Positions 37,301 to 49,199 of a DNA stretch of 64,000 nt are shown piece by piece. Source of the DNA: Loxodes magnus (lineage: Eukaryota > Ciliophora > Karyorelictea > Loxodida > Loxodidae); the NCBI GenBank assembly GCA_946699065.1, contig CAMPDV010002147.1, forward strand, positions 1-64,000, written 5' to 3'. How positions within the stretch are numbered: position 1 is the first letter of the stretch; the number at the start of each line of letters is the position of its first letter. The notes under the pieces were generated by a model that was not told the DNA's origin, ran no database searches, and saw only the letters and a list, made by a program, of their open reading frames with translations. Made by a program: the position numbers and the translations under genes.

Positions 37301-39549
37301 TTAAATTTAAAGATAGAAAATGCTGAAATAAAGTAACTCGAAGCTGAATAAAGATAATGATGTGTATGAATAATTTTATAAACTAAGCTTATTTAACAGT
37401 CTAGAGGTGTAAAATGTTAATTCTAATAATAAGTTTCACTAAATATTTAACTTTAAATTAATTTACTCGAAGATAAAATATCATATAAGACAAATTTAAT
37501 TAATGGATGTATTAATTTATCTTATCTAATATTTTTAAATAATAATTATTTTAATTAAATACTAAGTTAACTTTACATATGCTTACATCTTTTTTAGAAC
37601 TTTATGCTCTGGCCGCTTGTAGTTTCATTATACCAATACTCTGATAGGAAATCTCTTATATTAAAGGTTATGGTTTTATATACATTGAGTTGTTGAGTTA
37701 TTAGGTTTGATATGTCTTAGAGTTTCTGGAATTTTAAATTCCTTTATGATATATTATTTTTATAAAATTCTTCCTTAAATTTACTGCAAGGACGGTTTTA
37801 AACTAATTTCTATCATAGTATTGAATTTTCAAACTTTAAAAAATTCATAGAATTTAATGAATCTTAAGTTCGTTTAAACAAATATTAATAGCTTTGCTAA
37901 TTCATAATTCTACATATGAAGAAGATAAAGGATGTTGGCCACATCATGCTAAGAGCTATTATTTTAATTGGAAAATCTATTATTTTAGTTTCTATTTTTA
38001 TCTATTTTAATATTCTAATATATTTTATTAACAACAAATTAAAATTATATGAAAATAAAGAAGAATTAAAATAATTATTTTTAATATGAACAAAGAATAA
38101 AGATAAAGAGAAACAAAACAATAAAAAATAAAGTCAAATCATAACATTAATGAAGGTCAAAGAGTTTAAGAAGGAGAGTGATATCATGAAGGAGTCGTTT
38201 TATTGCGCTGAAAGGCAAACATTATATAAATTTAATTTAACAACAAATTAAAATTTCTTTTAACCCATTTTTATTTTGATTTTTTGATTTACCTTTATTT
38301 TTAAATAATAGTCTAAAATTTTATTCTATTTTAATAATATTTAATTAAAATATCAAATTTATAAAATAAATTATTTTATAATTAAACTATGTTTTTTAGG
38401 TTTATTTTTATTTTAAATTTTAATTATTATTTTTACTTTAATTAAAATGTGAATTTTTTATATTCATATTTTAAATATTTTTTTGTATTATACTGAAATT
38501 AACAAATTTCTAAATAATTTTTGCTGATTAAGACTATAAAATTGTATTTAATAAAGATTAATTTAATTTAATTTTATCTTATTTAATATAATATATTAAA
38601 TAGTTTATTTTACTTTGTTAATCTTCTGTAAATTAGGTATGTTTAATTTTTATTAGATTATGTATTAAATATTTTTAGTAATTTTAAATTTTTTACATTT
38701 TAAATAATATTTTATGAAATTTATTATTTTTAAAATTTTAAAGCTTATTTGATATTTTTGTAATTAATTTAAAATGCTCATATTTTAATTTTATTATGTT
38801 TAAACATAATTTACAATTTTTAATGTTGTTATTAATGTTATTTTATCTATTTTTTTAATTTTAATGTAGTTTTATTTATTTATATATTTAATTTAGTTAT
38901 TTTATTAAGTGTTTTACTTAAATCTACAATAGTTTTTTATTTATTATTTTCTAATATTTTTTTATTACCTTTAATTCAAAAATTTTGAAGTAAATCTTTT
39001 ATTTGCTTAAACTAGTTATATAATATATTTTTTGAAATAAATATAATTTTATGTGCTTATTTATTTAATTTTTATTATTATATTTATATTTTTTAAACTA
39101 TTTTATATAGATTTTTAAATTTTGTTAATTATACATTTAATGAAGGTGAATAAAATATTTTATATCTAATTATAATATAAGAAATATAATTTTGAATATA
39201 TATTTATCAATTTATGACTATATTTAATCTATCATTTCTTAAAATTAGATATATTGTTAGCTTAATCATCTCTATAGTTAAATTTTTTATTTAGCTTTTT
39301 TGATTATTTTTTTAGTTTATATAAGTTAATATTTTATATATAAATATTGTGATATCTAGATAGATATTATAATTTTATGTTTTAATAGTTTAAAGTAATA
39401 GAAAATATTATGATAATAGTTTTTAGATTTATGGATTAATTATTTATTTTATTAATATAGTTTGTTTATGCTTTATTTTCTATTATTAATTAAAATATCC
39501 TTTATTATCAATTTATAATTATAAAAAGTTACAATTAATGTACATTTTT
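34395..39549. other. Extremely AT-rich stretch
   Basis: Composition is close to pure A/T over several kilobases. A short GC-richer island at 36975-37290 gives a 61-codon standard-code frame on minus without motif or second copy. A second at 38155-38220 has nothing recognisable. No gene is called. Confidence 0.5.
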
Positions 39550-42500
39550 AAAATAGCTCTCAAAATCCAGAAAATCATCTTACACCACTGAATGCCTAAT
39601 AAACTGGTAGAAGATTTAAATCAATGAACAAAAACATGAAAGAGTCTCTTTCTTTCTTCCATATAACATTTTGAATTACCAGCTGACTCAAAATCTCCAA
39701 AGAAATTAAGGCTACGGAAATGAAGCAGTAATTTATTAGGTGGAATGGAACAATAACCCCAGGCAAATAACTAAAAAAGGGAAAACAATACAGAATAAAA
39801 CTAATGACATAAGAAAATAAGCACAGAATGAATATGAAGAAATAATCTATGCAGAGGAACAAGCAAATAGTAGGAGTATAAACAGTACACTAAAAAGTGT
39901 AGTAGAACTATTTCAAGTGAGTCGGAATTGCGTATTTTAACTCCTACCTATAGCAAAATACGGTAAATAAAATATTAAAAAATAAAATATTTAGTAAGAC
40001 CTGGTATTATAAGAATTTTTCAAGTAGCTTAATAAATTTATGATCAGAATATTGCAAAAATCTAAGTTTTATAAACAGGAATAATTTTGATAGTGTTCGA
40101 AGACGCAGAAACGTAAGAATATGATAAAAAGCTATGGAAGTACAAAACGTTGGTAATACCCACTGAGTAAAGAAACATTAAAGAATATTTTAATTAAAAA
40201 ATTATCCAGTTATCATATCCTAGATATTGACCTAACCACTACGTAAATAGAACAAAAACTATTTAAATTTGGTAAAGTCAACCAAATTATTATCAATAAT
40301 TATGAAAATAAAACTTGATTAAATGGTAAAATTACGGTGTTTCTGCAATTAGAGTAATAAGAGTACATATCTAAGAATTCACACTTTATAAAGATTTTAG
40401 ATAAGACAGTTAAACTGAGCCACCAAGCTATATGATAACGCGAAAATTGTTAAGCAACTGGGTACAGTATCTATCAATGCAGAAGAGAATAAGCGAAACT
40501 AGTAATTATAAAAAATGCAGAAATGTATAGAGTACTCTGATGTAGGTTTAATTAAGAAGCAATATTCTTATGAATAAGACAGAAGAAGAAAATATATCAA
40601 ATACAAAGGAAGAACAACACACACAATCATAATTCGAGTAAATTCTTTATTGATCGATAAAATAATAAAATAAATATTGATCAAAATGGGAATTTTCATA
40701 ATCGAAAGAGCATTTATTATCTAAAAGTAAAGCAAATACAATAGGATTTCAAAAAATGCTAAGAAAAATATCTTACAACTATAAAAATTAAGAATATAAA
40801 ATACAAACTGAAAAAATTTCATATATTCAAATCAAAAAAGAAATAGAGCTGAGGCCCAAATCAACATTGAACCTTATAACTAATAATAAATTATAAAGAA
40901 AGTAAAGAGCAAAATAAATAATTTACACAAATCTGAATTCAAAAAAGCACTAAAATCCGGAAGGTTATGATTTAAAATCTTAATTATGGACAAAAAAATA
41001 AAGTGATTTATAATAAGAGTTTTAATCAACAACACAAAAACATACGACAGCATAAACAGAAAATGCAGAGTTAAATTAAGTACAAAATAGCACGACATAC
41101 AAAAATATAGGCTTAACCAGTCGTAAATAGTATAAGAGAAAATAAATATAGGAACATCTAATATAAAAAGACAAAGAAAAAAATATAGTTAATTAAATTC
41201 ATGGAAGAAAAAATGATAAACATTATGTCCTTAAAAGAGATTATGTAACTCAAATCGAAGATATACCATACCTTTACGGATTCAGAGCAAGTATAAAATT
41301 AGGTGCAAATCATAGTAAAGAAGTGGGCTTTTACGTTAGAGATAAATTAAGGAATAAATAGGGTAAAGAAAATAGAAATGATGGACTTAACTAAGCAGAA
41401 ATATATTAGGTTGGCAGAATAATTAGTATAAGTCTATATAATAGACTAATGATAATTAATGTCTATGCATCCGCCTTAGATCAACAGAGTTTGGTATTTT
41501 CTATGATGGTGTAAAATATTTTGTGCACACAGCTAAAGACTTTGGGCTCTAAATATTAATTATGGGGATTTTAATGTTCATATGCCATAATTTTTACCAA
41601 ATAAAATAAATGTAACGGAACAATACCTATCAAATTTAAGGCAAGAGTTTAATCTGACATGAAAAGATCCAGCTTACGATCCAAATATATCACGATATAA
41701 AGGAGAGGCAGATTCAAGATTGATTACTATCTAAAAACCAGTTCATTACACCCAGTATAATCGAAATTAAATTCTATCAACACAGGACATAAGGAGATCA
41801 TTAATCCGGCAGATTTTTATTTTAAATAGTAAAAAAATATAGATTATGTAAAGAAAAAAACGGTTTTAAATATTTCAAAAAAAATCGGTATAAGAAAAAT
41901 TATGAAAATGATTTGAAGATATGGGCATAAGCGAATTCTCTCATCAAAGTTGTGAAAAATTCTATGAAAAATGATAAGAATAAATTCAATAAGAAGCAGA
42001 TCTAATATGTGGACATATTACTTTTAAAGTTGCTCTAATGAGGCGAAACAATTAAGAAAATAATTTTAAAAACCATGCATAAAAAGTAAAACGATTAACA
42101 AGATAAGGCAAACCAGATATAATGAGAGAGATCAAAATAAGACAGTAAAATAGACTCAAATATTGACAAAATATAAAAAAAACTGTAGAAATCAATTTAA
42201 TATTATTCTCCTAGATGAAATCAACAAAGAGAACCTAAAAGTTGGAAGAAAGGGTATTATTATATAAAAGGGTAAATGTTATCGTGAACACTAATAAATA
42301 AAGAAGAAGACCAACTCTTCAAGATAAGTTGAGAAAATTTCTATAGGTATGGAAATAACAATCTACCAAGTCAATTTAGAAACAATCAATCAATAGAAAT
42401 CAAAATAGTAGATATAGAATGATGCATCAAAAATATATCGCGATGAAGAGCAGCAGGATCAGATAAAATATAGGCAGACATTATAAATTCTGGAGGAAAA

Positions 42501-43290
42501 AATTAATAATGGTGAAAAATCTGCTAATAAAAGAAATATTAGAATCACGAAATATTCCTAAAAGAGCAAAAGAATCATATATTATACTTATTCATAAAAG
42601 GGACAAAAAAGGTGGATCCGATGAACTATGGACCTATTTCCCATATTAATCATTTCCTAAAGACTATAGATCTATGGATATTCAAATAATTAAAATAATA
42701 TCTAATTAGATTTTACGATGAATTATAATATGCTTTAAACCAAATAAATCTTACTCTCAACATATTTTTCAAACTCAAAACTAACTAGAAGAATCTTTAT
42801 AAAAACAATACACAAGCAGTTTTAATTTTTATTGATTTAAAGAAAGTTTTTGAATTAGTTATATGGAAGATATATGACAAAGCTTGAATGAAATAAGAAT
42901 ATCAGAATAATTAATAAATCTTGCTGAAATATACAGAGAAGAAGAAATTAAATTGAGAATAAACGACCTCTTTTCGGACAAATTTATAACAGAAAAAGAT
43001 TCAAATAAGGTTGCACATATTTACTCAATATTATAATAAATATACTTCTAAATAAACTAAAAGAAAATCATGTTGGAGTAGCAATAGAACTAAAACAGAA
43101 TTTTGCATAATGCAAAGATATTGTGGTGCACTAGCGTATACTGACGACATAGCATACATAATTTAACTAGACTAATTACAAGAACTGAATGAAGTATTAG
43201 AAGCATGATCTGAAAGTTTCAACTTATCAATAGCTGACAAAAAAAGATTAATATAAAATGGAAATGCTATGAAGCTCTAAACTACAAAAA
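39550..43290 (+). mobile_element. Non-LTR (LINE) retrotransposon, degenerate
   Basis: Three parts in order on plus. (1) ORF1-like, about 39575-41100: a TGA-free stretch of about 120 codons containing NEYEEIIYAEEQANSRSINS, then an RRM-like segment LFKFGKVNQIIINNYENKT-TGA-LNGKITVFLQ (about 40260-40345). (2) APE-type endonuclease, about 41230-41850: KEVGFYVRDKL, SISLYNRLMIINVYA, YGDFNVHMP and a late RFKIDYYLKTSS. (3) Reverse transcriptase, about 42390-43270: a GPISHINH-like motif, VLIFIDLKKVFELV, and YTDDIAYII as the YxDD catalytic box. Several frame changes and missing thumb/C-terminal sequence indicate a dead, probably 3'-truncated copy. The left boundary is set where GC content rises; no poly-A or target duplication found. 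Confidence 0.75.
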
Positions 43291-43302
43291 ATTTAAGAGT
43301 AT

Positions 43303-44020
43303 AGAAAAACCGTTTTTTCTTCTAGTTTCTATTTCACTTGTTATTTTATTCTTGAAGTCTTGAATTGTAAAATTTTTTTCTATATATTTATCTGGTTCTC
43401 GTTGGCCAAATGCAGAAAAGTTCATATAATATTTATTTCTTATTCATTCTTTCAATTTCATTTCTCTTCCAGCACTATCTTCAGCAGTTGTTTTTCTGAC
43501 ATATATAAAACCTGATCTTTCTACGATAATAATTAATCTTATTTTTCTCTTATTATTATTCAGGTTCGATTTCCATTAGAATGCTTTATTACTAATCTTG
43601 AGATTTTTAAACTCCTAGCTATTATTATTCTTACTTTACTTAAAGTGCTTTAATTTCATATTAGAATATAGAGAATTAGAATTAAAATAATTGAGAAATT
43701 TCATCAAATTATTTGTCAATGTCTTCAAATTTAGCTACTATTGACTCTAAAAGCTTATCAAGAGTTTATTGTATGCTTGTAAATTTTAGATATAGTTATT
43801 AAATCAAATCATCTAACATTTTTTCTAATTTTTCTACTTTTAATCTTTGCTGCTTTAGCTCGTATTATATATTTGATATTCTTTACTGCCCTGAATATGC
43901 AAAGGATACCTAAGATTATTGTTCTTAGTCTTATTAAGATGATTAGTCAATTAAATTAGGTTGCTATTCTTATTTTTAAAAATATTCTTTAATAGAGGTT
44001 TATTATTTCTTAGGTACCAT
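43303..44020 (-). CDS. Gln-rich coiled-coil protein with a 16-nt intron
   Basis: The ATG at 44020 opens MVPKKQQTSIKEYFQKQEQQ, followed by a long coiled coil (QRLKVEKLEKMLDDLIQQ, KLLESIVAKFEDIDKQFDEI). Most glutamines are TAA or TAG. The initial frame would end at TGA 43481-43483. Removing a 16-nt GT-AG intron at 43634-43619 (GTAAGAATAATAATAG) instead moves into the frame that reads IIIVERSGFIYVRKTTAEDS, then AGREMKLKE-TGA-IRNKYYMNFSA, then FGQREPDKYIEKNFTIQDFK, with that TGA (43446-43444) fitting Trp. The 3' end runs against the truncated LINE on the opposite strand; no clear stop is seen. Coiled coil plus a basic C-terminal domain could be a LINE ORF1-type or DNA-binding protein; no family recognised. 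Confidence 0.6.
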
Positions 44021-45938
44021 TTTATTATATATACATAATAATAGTTATTTACACTATTCCTTTTTCCAAAAAATTTCTTTCGCCAAATATTCTTTATTAA
44101 AATATATAGTCTCATCAACAGTTGAACTCGGACTAATTATTAAGATAGGTTTAAGAGGCAGCTATGTTTCTAAAATATCTTAATTTAAATAATTTTTATT
44201 TTATTTGAATTATTTAGAAAAGCATAACTTAAATCTTATCTTTTTTCCTTAGATTATTTTCACTATTAGTTAAACTTTATAAATTATTAACTATTATAAA
44301 TTAAAACTATTAATCTTTCATATTAATTATTTAATTTCTAAATCATAAACAACTAAGTTTAGATTCTAGTTATTTATTATTAAATCTAAATTTTTATTAT
44401 AATACTTAAATCTTTAATTACTTTTTTCATTCTATATTTAAACCTTTTTTTAATCATCTATTAAAACTAATATCATTAACAAATTACCTATTCTTTTCTT
44501 TACCTTTCCTTTACTATTTAAATTTAATTAAAAAAGTTCTAGTGACATCTTTTCATTGCTGAAATTATTTCCTTCAATTAAAAATTTTTAACACTATTTA
44601 AAATTTTTTTCAATCTGACATTTTAATCTTCATCTTCTTCTTCAGTTAGATCATCTTCATCATCAAATTATTACTTTAATCTTCTACTTGTTCATCTTGT
44701 TCTTTTATGTTCTTCTTTTCTTCTAATCTTCATCATTTTCTTTTTTTTCTTGTTCTTTCATTTCTTTACCCTTAATCTTAGAACTTTCTTATCATTCGTT
44801 TTTTCCATTGCGAATAATTCTTATTTCCTTTTAATTAATTAATTTTAACTATAAGTGTTTATGGACATCTTTAATTGTAAGAATTAAATCTTTCAATCAA
44901 AGACATTTTAAAAGTATTTAAAAAACAAATCATCATTCTCTCTTCTTCAATTTGTTCAACTTGAATTCTGCTCTTCCAATCCCATCTATTACATCCAAGA
45001 ATCGTACTCTGAAAGATAGAAGTTTTCTGTGAAAAATTTTAATCTAAAGATCTAAATAATCTAATTACTTTCTAGGAAATTAATTAATATATATCTAATC
45101 GTAAATTATTAATTTCCTAATATCAAGATTCCCAACCTGTTATAAAAATCAGTCTCTTAAGTGTTTATAATATATACATATCATTATATGATCAATCTTA
45201 TTTCCTTTTAAGCAACATCCTATGAAAAATTTTAATTTGCAGATCAATATATTCTAATTTTTATTGTAAATTAATTGATATAATTTAGGTCATATGATTC
45301 TAATCTACTAATGTCGCATTATCCAATCTTTGCTATTATCCATTCTCGCATATCTACATAAATCCTATAATCTTATATTAAGATTGGAGGAAAATCTTGT
45401 TTTTACCGAGTATTGCTAATTGAAAAATGTTATAATTATTTTCTCTTATAACTTCTTCTACTAATCATATAGAATGCAATATTTTTAAATATTTAACTTT
45501 ATTTATAGATAAAACAACAGATAATTTTATATTTTTTATCCTTTTATGATCAAATTTAGGTTTAGAAAATGCATCTATAGGACTTTCAGTGAAAAATAGT
45601 AAAATTTTATTTTGTTTGCTTTTCTGAAAATTTGATAGAAGATGCTTAAAATAAGTAAAAAGTAGCTGAATAATAATATTTGAATGTAGTAAAATGAATT
45701 AAAATATAGTATATTATTAGATAACATATTAATTAGATAAACATAAGATTGTAGTTCGTTTACTTTGTAAAGTATATCTAATAATACCTTTATTTATGAA
45801 AGATAGACTTATAAATATTCTTATTTTATTCATTTTTTGATTATTTAATTTAATTTCTATACCAAAGTATTAGGCATAAGATAGTAAGATAAATTAAAAA
45901 TAGTCTATATTAAAATGATTTTAATATATAATAAATAA
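44021..45938. other. AT-rich DNA, no supported gene
   Basis: 44600-44800 is a CTTCTT/TCATC-rich stretch (minus strand would read Asp/Glu/Lys-rich), possibly a low-complexity acidic coding end, not resolvable. Confidence 0.4.
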
Positions 45939-46011
45939 GGGGATCTAGCTCAAATGGTAGAGCGCTCGCTTAGCATGCGAGAGGCATTGGGATCGTTATC
46001 CAAGTTCTCCA
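45939..46011 (+). tRNA. tRNA-Ala (AGC)
   Basis: 73 nt with acceptor GGGGATC against GTTCTCC (one T-T mismatch and one G-T pair), D arm TAGCTCAAATGGTAGAGC, anticodon arm CTCGC-TTAGCAT-GCGAG, and T arm TTGGG-ATCGTTA-TCCAA with discriminator A. The D and anticodon arms match eukaryotic tRNA-Ala(AGC) almost exactly. The slightly weak T and acceptor stems leave some doubt whether it is fully functional. A T4 run follows directly. Confidence 0.88.
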
Positions 46012-46015
46012 TTTT
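46012..46015 (+). terminator. RNA polymerase III terminator of tRNA-Ala
   Basis: TTTT immediately after the tRNA 3' end. Confidence 0.6.
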
Positions 46016-46466
46016 GTTTCTTTAAATAACAATTTTAAACTTAAATAAAAAATAAGAGTAAGTATTATAAGTTCTTTAAATAATTATTTTTATTATAAAA
46101 TGGATATCGGTTGCGTCAGAAAAACTAGTAAGTAATCTGGTGCAATGTATACTGCATAACGAGTAATCTTCCACTAGATGCCACCAAAGGGAAGGGTGGG
46201 TAAGCTCAGAAGAGACATGCCTAACTTACCCCGAGAGTTCTCTCTAGCAGTATGAAAGTTTGACTAACGGGTTTTCTAATTACCGACTTAATAACTAATT
46301 ATTATTATGATCTTATTCAAGAAGACTGAAGAATTTGACCTAAAATTTAAGAATAATTTTTAATAAGAAGATTCCCCATTTGGAGCTGACATGATTCATT
46401 GAACTTCTAGAATTTTAACAAGAAACATGAGAACATTTTTCTTAATATTAAATATTAATATTGAAA

Positions 46467-46497
46467 GAGCTGCGCGCCAATGAGGTGCTACGCGCTC
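46467..46497. repeat. GC hairpin in left arm
   Basis: Stem formed by GAGC/GCTC and further GC pairs around an AATGA loop. It is the inverted equivalent of 47747-47777 and related to hairpins at 34365 and 52649. Confidence 0.65.
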
Positions 46498-47746
46498 TAT
46501 AATAATTTTTATTTATTTATTTAATTATTTTATTTATTTTATAAAATTAAAAGCTTATTAGTTTAATAAAAATAAGGCCTTTTAATAATAAGTAAATATT
46601 TAAATAGAAGAAAACAAATAATTTATATAAAATTATTATAAATTAACATATTATTATTTAATTTATTATGATTGAAAGCTAGTATCAACTACTTATAAAT
46701 AAAAATGATATATTAGATACTAGTATATTTAAGCATAAAAAGTTATTTTTTTAATAAAAATTAAGGTTTTTATAAGCAGAGCAAAAAATTTATATTAAGT
46801 AAATGAGATTATATTTTAGGTAAATTGGATTTTTAAAATTAGGATAAAATCTTAAACGTAGAAATAGAAATTAAAACTTAAATTTACTTCAAGACAATTT
46901 TTAATAATGATTAATAAACTTACAAAAATAAGCAAAACTTAATGATAAGATTAACAAGCTTTTCATCTGGTTATTTCAACCATGTCGTAAAACAGCAGTT
47001 AATGCTCTTTGCTGCTTAATAAAAATTTTGGTACATCAGATTTCTCTATTCTCTAAAATTCTCATAATTTTGATTTTCTAAATTCAAACTTATCTTCATT
47101 TGAGGTTAATTTTTTTATTCATTTTCCAATGCTTTTTTGCTATTTGCACACACTCTCATTAAACTTAAATGATACGTGATTAAATATTCAGCATAAAATA
47201 CGATGAATTATGGAGTTATTTCAACTCTTTTCCAGTTTAATGTCTTAGTTAGTCGAAAATAATTTTTTAAATATGCTTTACTTATATTCCAAGAGCTTGC
47301 TCTTATGTCAGGTCGCTCTAATTGTCGTTTGTAGTGAATTTTCTTGCAATAATTCTTTTTTCCGTAATTTTTTCAGTTTAAGTTGTAAAATAAAAGTTCT
47401 AAAGGTATTTAATGAAATATTATATAGAAATATAAAATTAAATAATCTATTATATCTTATTCTTTAAACAAATTAAAAAAAAAGGATTATTCATATTTTC
47501 TAAAAGACCTGTTATTTTCTATATTAAGGCCTAATCTCATATATTTATTTATATTCTACTTAATTTTAGACTCATTTTATACTTTATTATTGAATCTACT
47601 CAACTAATATATTTCTAAATTGTCAATTTTCTATTTCCATTACATCAAATTTTCTTATAAAAGTCTTACAACTAGCATATTATAGATTCCATTCTAATTG
47701 TGCTAAATATTCTTTATAAATAATTAAACAAATAAAAATTATTATA

Positions 47747-47777
47747 GAGCGCGTAGCACCTCATTGGCGCGCAGCTC
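47747..47777. repeat. GC hairpin in right arm
   Basis: Reverse complement of the left-arm hairpin (GAGCGCGTAGCACC facing GGCGCGCAGCTC). Confidence 0.65.
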
Positions 47778-48146
47778 TTTCAATATTAATATTTAATATT
47801 AAGAAAATTTTCTCACGTTTCTTGTTAAAATTCTAGAAGTCCAATGAATTATGTCACCTCCAAATGGGGAATCTTCTTATTAAAAATTATTCTTAAATCT
47901 TGAGTCAAATTCTTCAGTCTTCTTGAATAAGGTCATAATAAGAATTAGTTATTAAGTCGGTAATTAGAAAACCCGTTAGTCAAACTTTCATACTGCTAGA
48001 GAGAACTCTCGGGGTAAGTTAGGCATGTCTCTTCTGAGCTTATCCACCCTTCCCCGTGATGGCATCTAGTGGAAGGTTACTCTTTATGCAGTATACACTG
48101 CACCAGATTACTTACTAGTTTTTCTGACGCAACCGATATCCATTTT

Positions 48147-49199
48147 TTATATATTATAATATTATTCTTTTAAAGGATAATTAACTCTACACATTATTAT
48201 ATATTTAGCCTATTAATAACAAGAATTTCCAAGAAGTAGTAATCCGCTTTAGCTTTATTATCTAAAAATTTCTAAATTTCATCTTCCAGATTATCCTTAG
48301 CCTATAAGCAAATATACTTAAATTTTTCAAGGGTTAATTAAAATAATTCTATCATAGTATAGTACTCTCTGTCGTAATAAACGAAGAGCAAAAAAATAAT
48401 TTTTTGTCTTTTTTACATATTTTAATACTTTTTTCTTTTAAATGTTATCACTTTCACGTAAAAATTTGCTAAGTCTTTATCTCAAAATAAAAAATATTTA
48501 TATAGTTAATAGTATATTTTTAAATTTTAATTTCATAACTTTTTTCTTAGTTTATCCCAATCAAAAAATTTTTCTTCAAGCAGACTTCTTTTGATTTCTA
48601 TAAAAAATGTTTTATCCCTTTTCCAAATTCCTTCCCTTTTTTCCTAGCAAAAATTTATTATTATTTTTTCCTTTTTCCCCTTTTTCTAAATTCCTTATTT
48701 ACTCCTACTTACTTTTTATTTTTTAACAGTTTAAAACTACAATTTCAAAATTTTCTATCACTAAACTTTTATCATACATTTTTCTTGTTCACGACTCTAT
48801 TTAAACATTTTTTCTCTATCCGTTCAAAACACTATTTCCTTCATATATAACAATAATCTTCACTATACTCTCTCACTAGCTATTTAATTTATATTCTCAC
48901 TCTCCTATTTGTTAGTTACAGAGTCTTTATTCAATATTAACGTTTCTCTTTCAAATATTCACTTTCTCACCTTTTAGTTCTCACCAAATTCAACTCTCAA
49001 ACAAATCTTGATTACCTTAAAAAACACAACATTCTATAACCCTTCCTTTATACCCATCCTTCTTAAACTACATTATTAACCCTGTTATCAACTCTCTTAT
49101 AACTAACATTTTAATATAATTTACTTAGCTAAATAAAGCATTATAATCATATCCAACTTGATTAATGAAACTTAAAATAAGATAATAAATTTAAATACT
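48147..49199. other. Pyrimidine-rich flank of the NACHT copy
   Basis: 48560-49100 is strongly pyrimidine-rich on plus (purine-rich on minus), like many coding stretches here, but the minus reading has too many TGA to call. It lies where the small helical gene sits in copy 1, yet I see no convincing homology. Confidence 0.3.

Larger units (their letters stand above)
46097..48146. mobile_element. About 2-kb element with about 430-bp terminal inverted repeats
   Basis: 46097-46530 and 47715-48146 are near-perfect inverted copies, starting ATGGATATCGGTTGCGTCAG at each outer end. Each arm is mostly GC-rich and carries internal pairing such as GGGTAAG with CTTACCC and a GC hairpin at its inner end. 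The 1.2-kb middle is AT-rich; a 64-codon frame at 47273-47467 (hydrophobic/Cys N-terminal half) is the only standard open stretch and has no recognisable transposase motif. This is the layout of a foldback/MITE-like DNA transposon. It starts 81 bp downstream of the tRNA-Ala gene. No target-site duplication is evident. Confidence 0.75.

Noticed and set aside
46478..46488. GCCAATGAGGT in the arm hairpin matches part of U4 snRNA
   Set aside because: Only 11 bases, and the surrounding sequence has no U4 or U6-pairing architecture.
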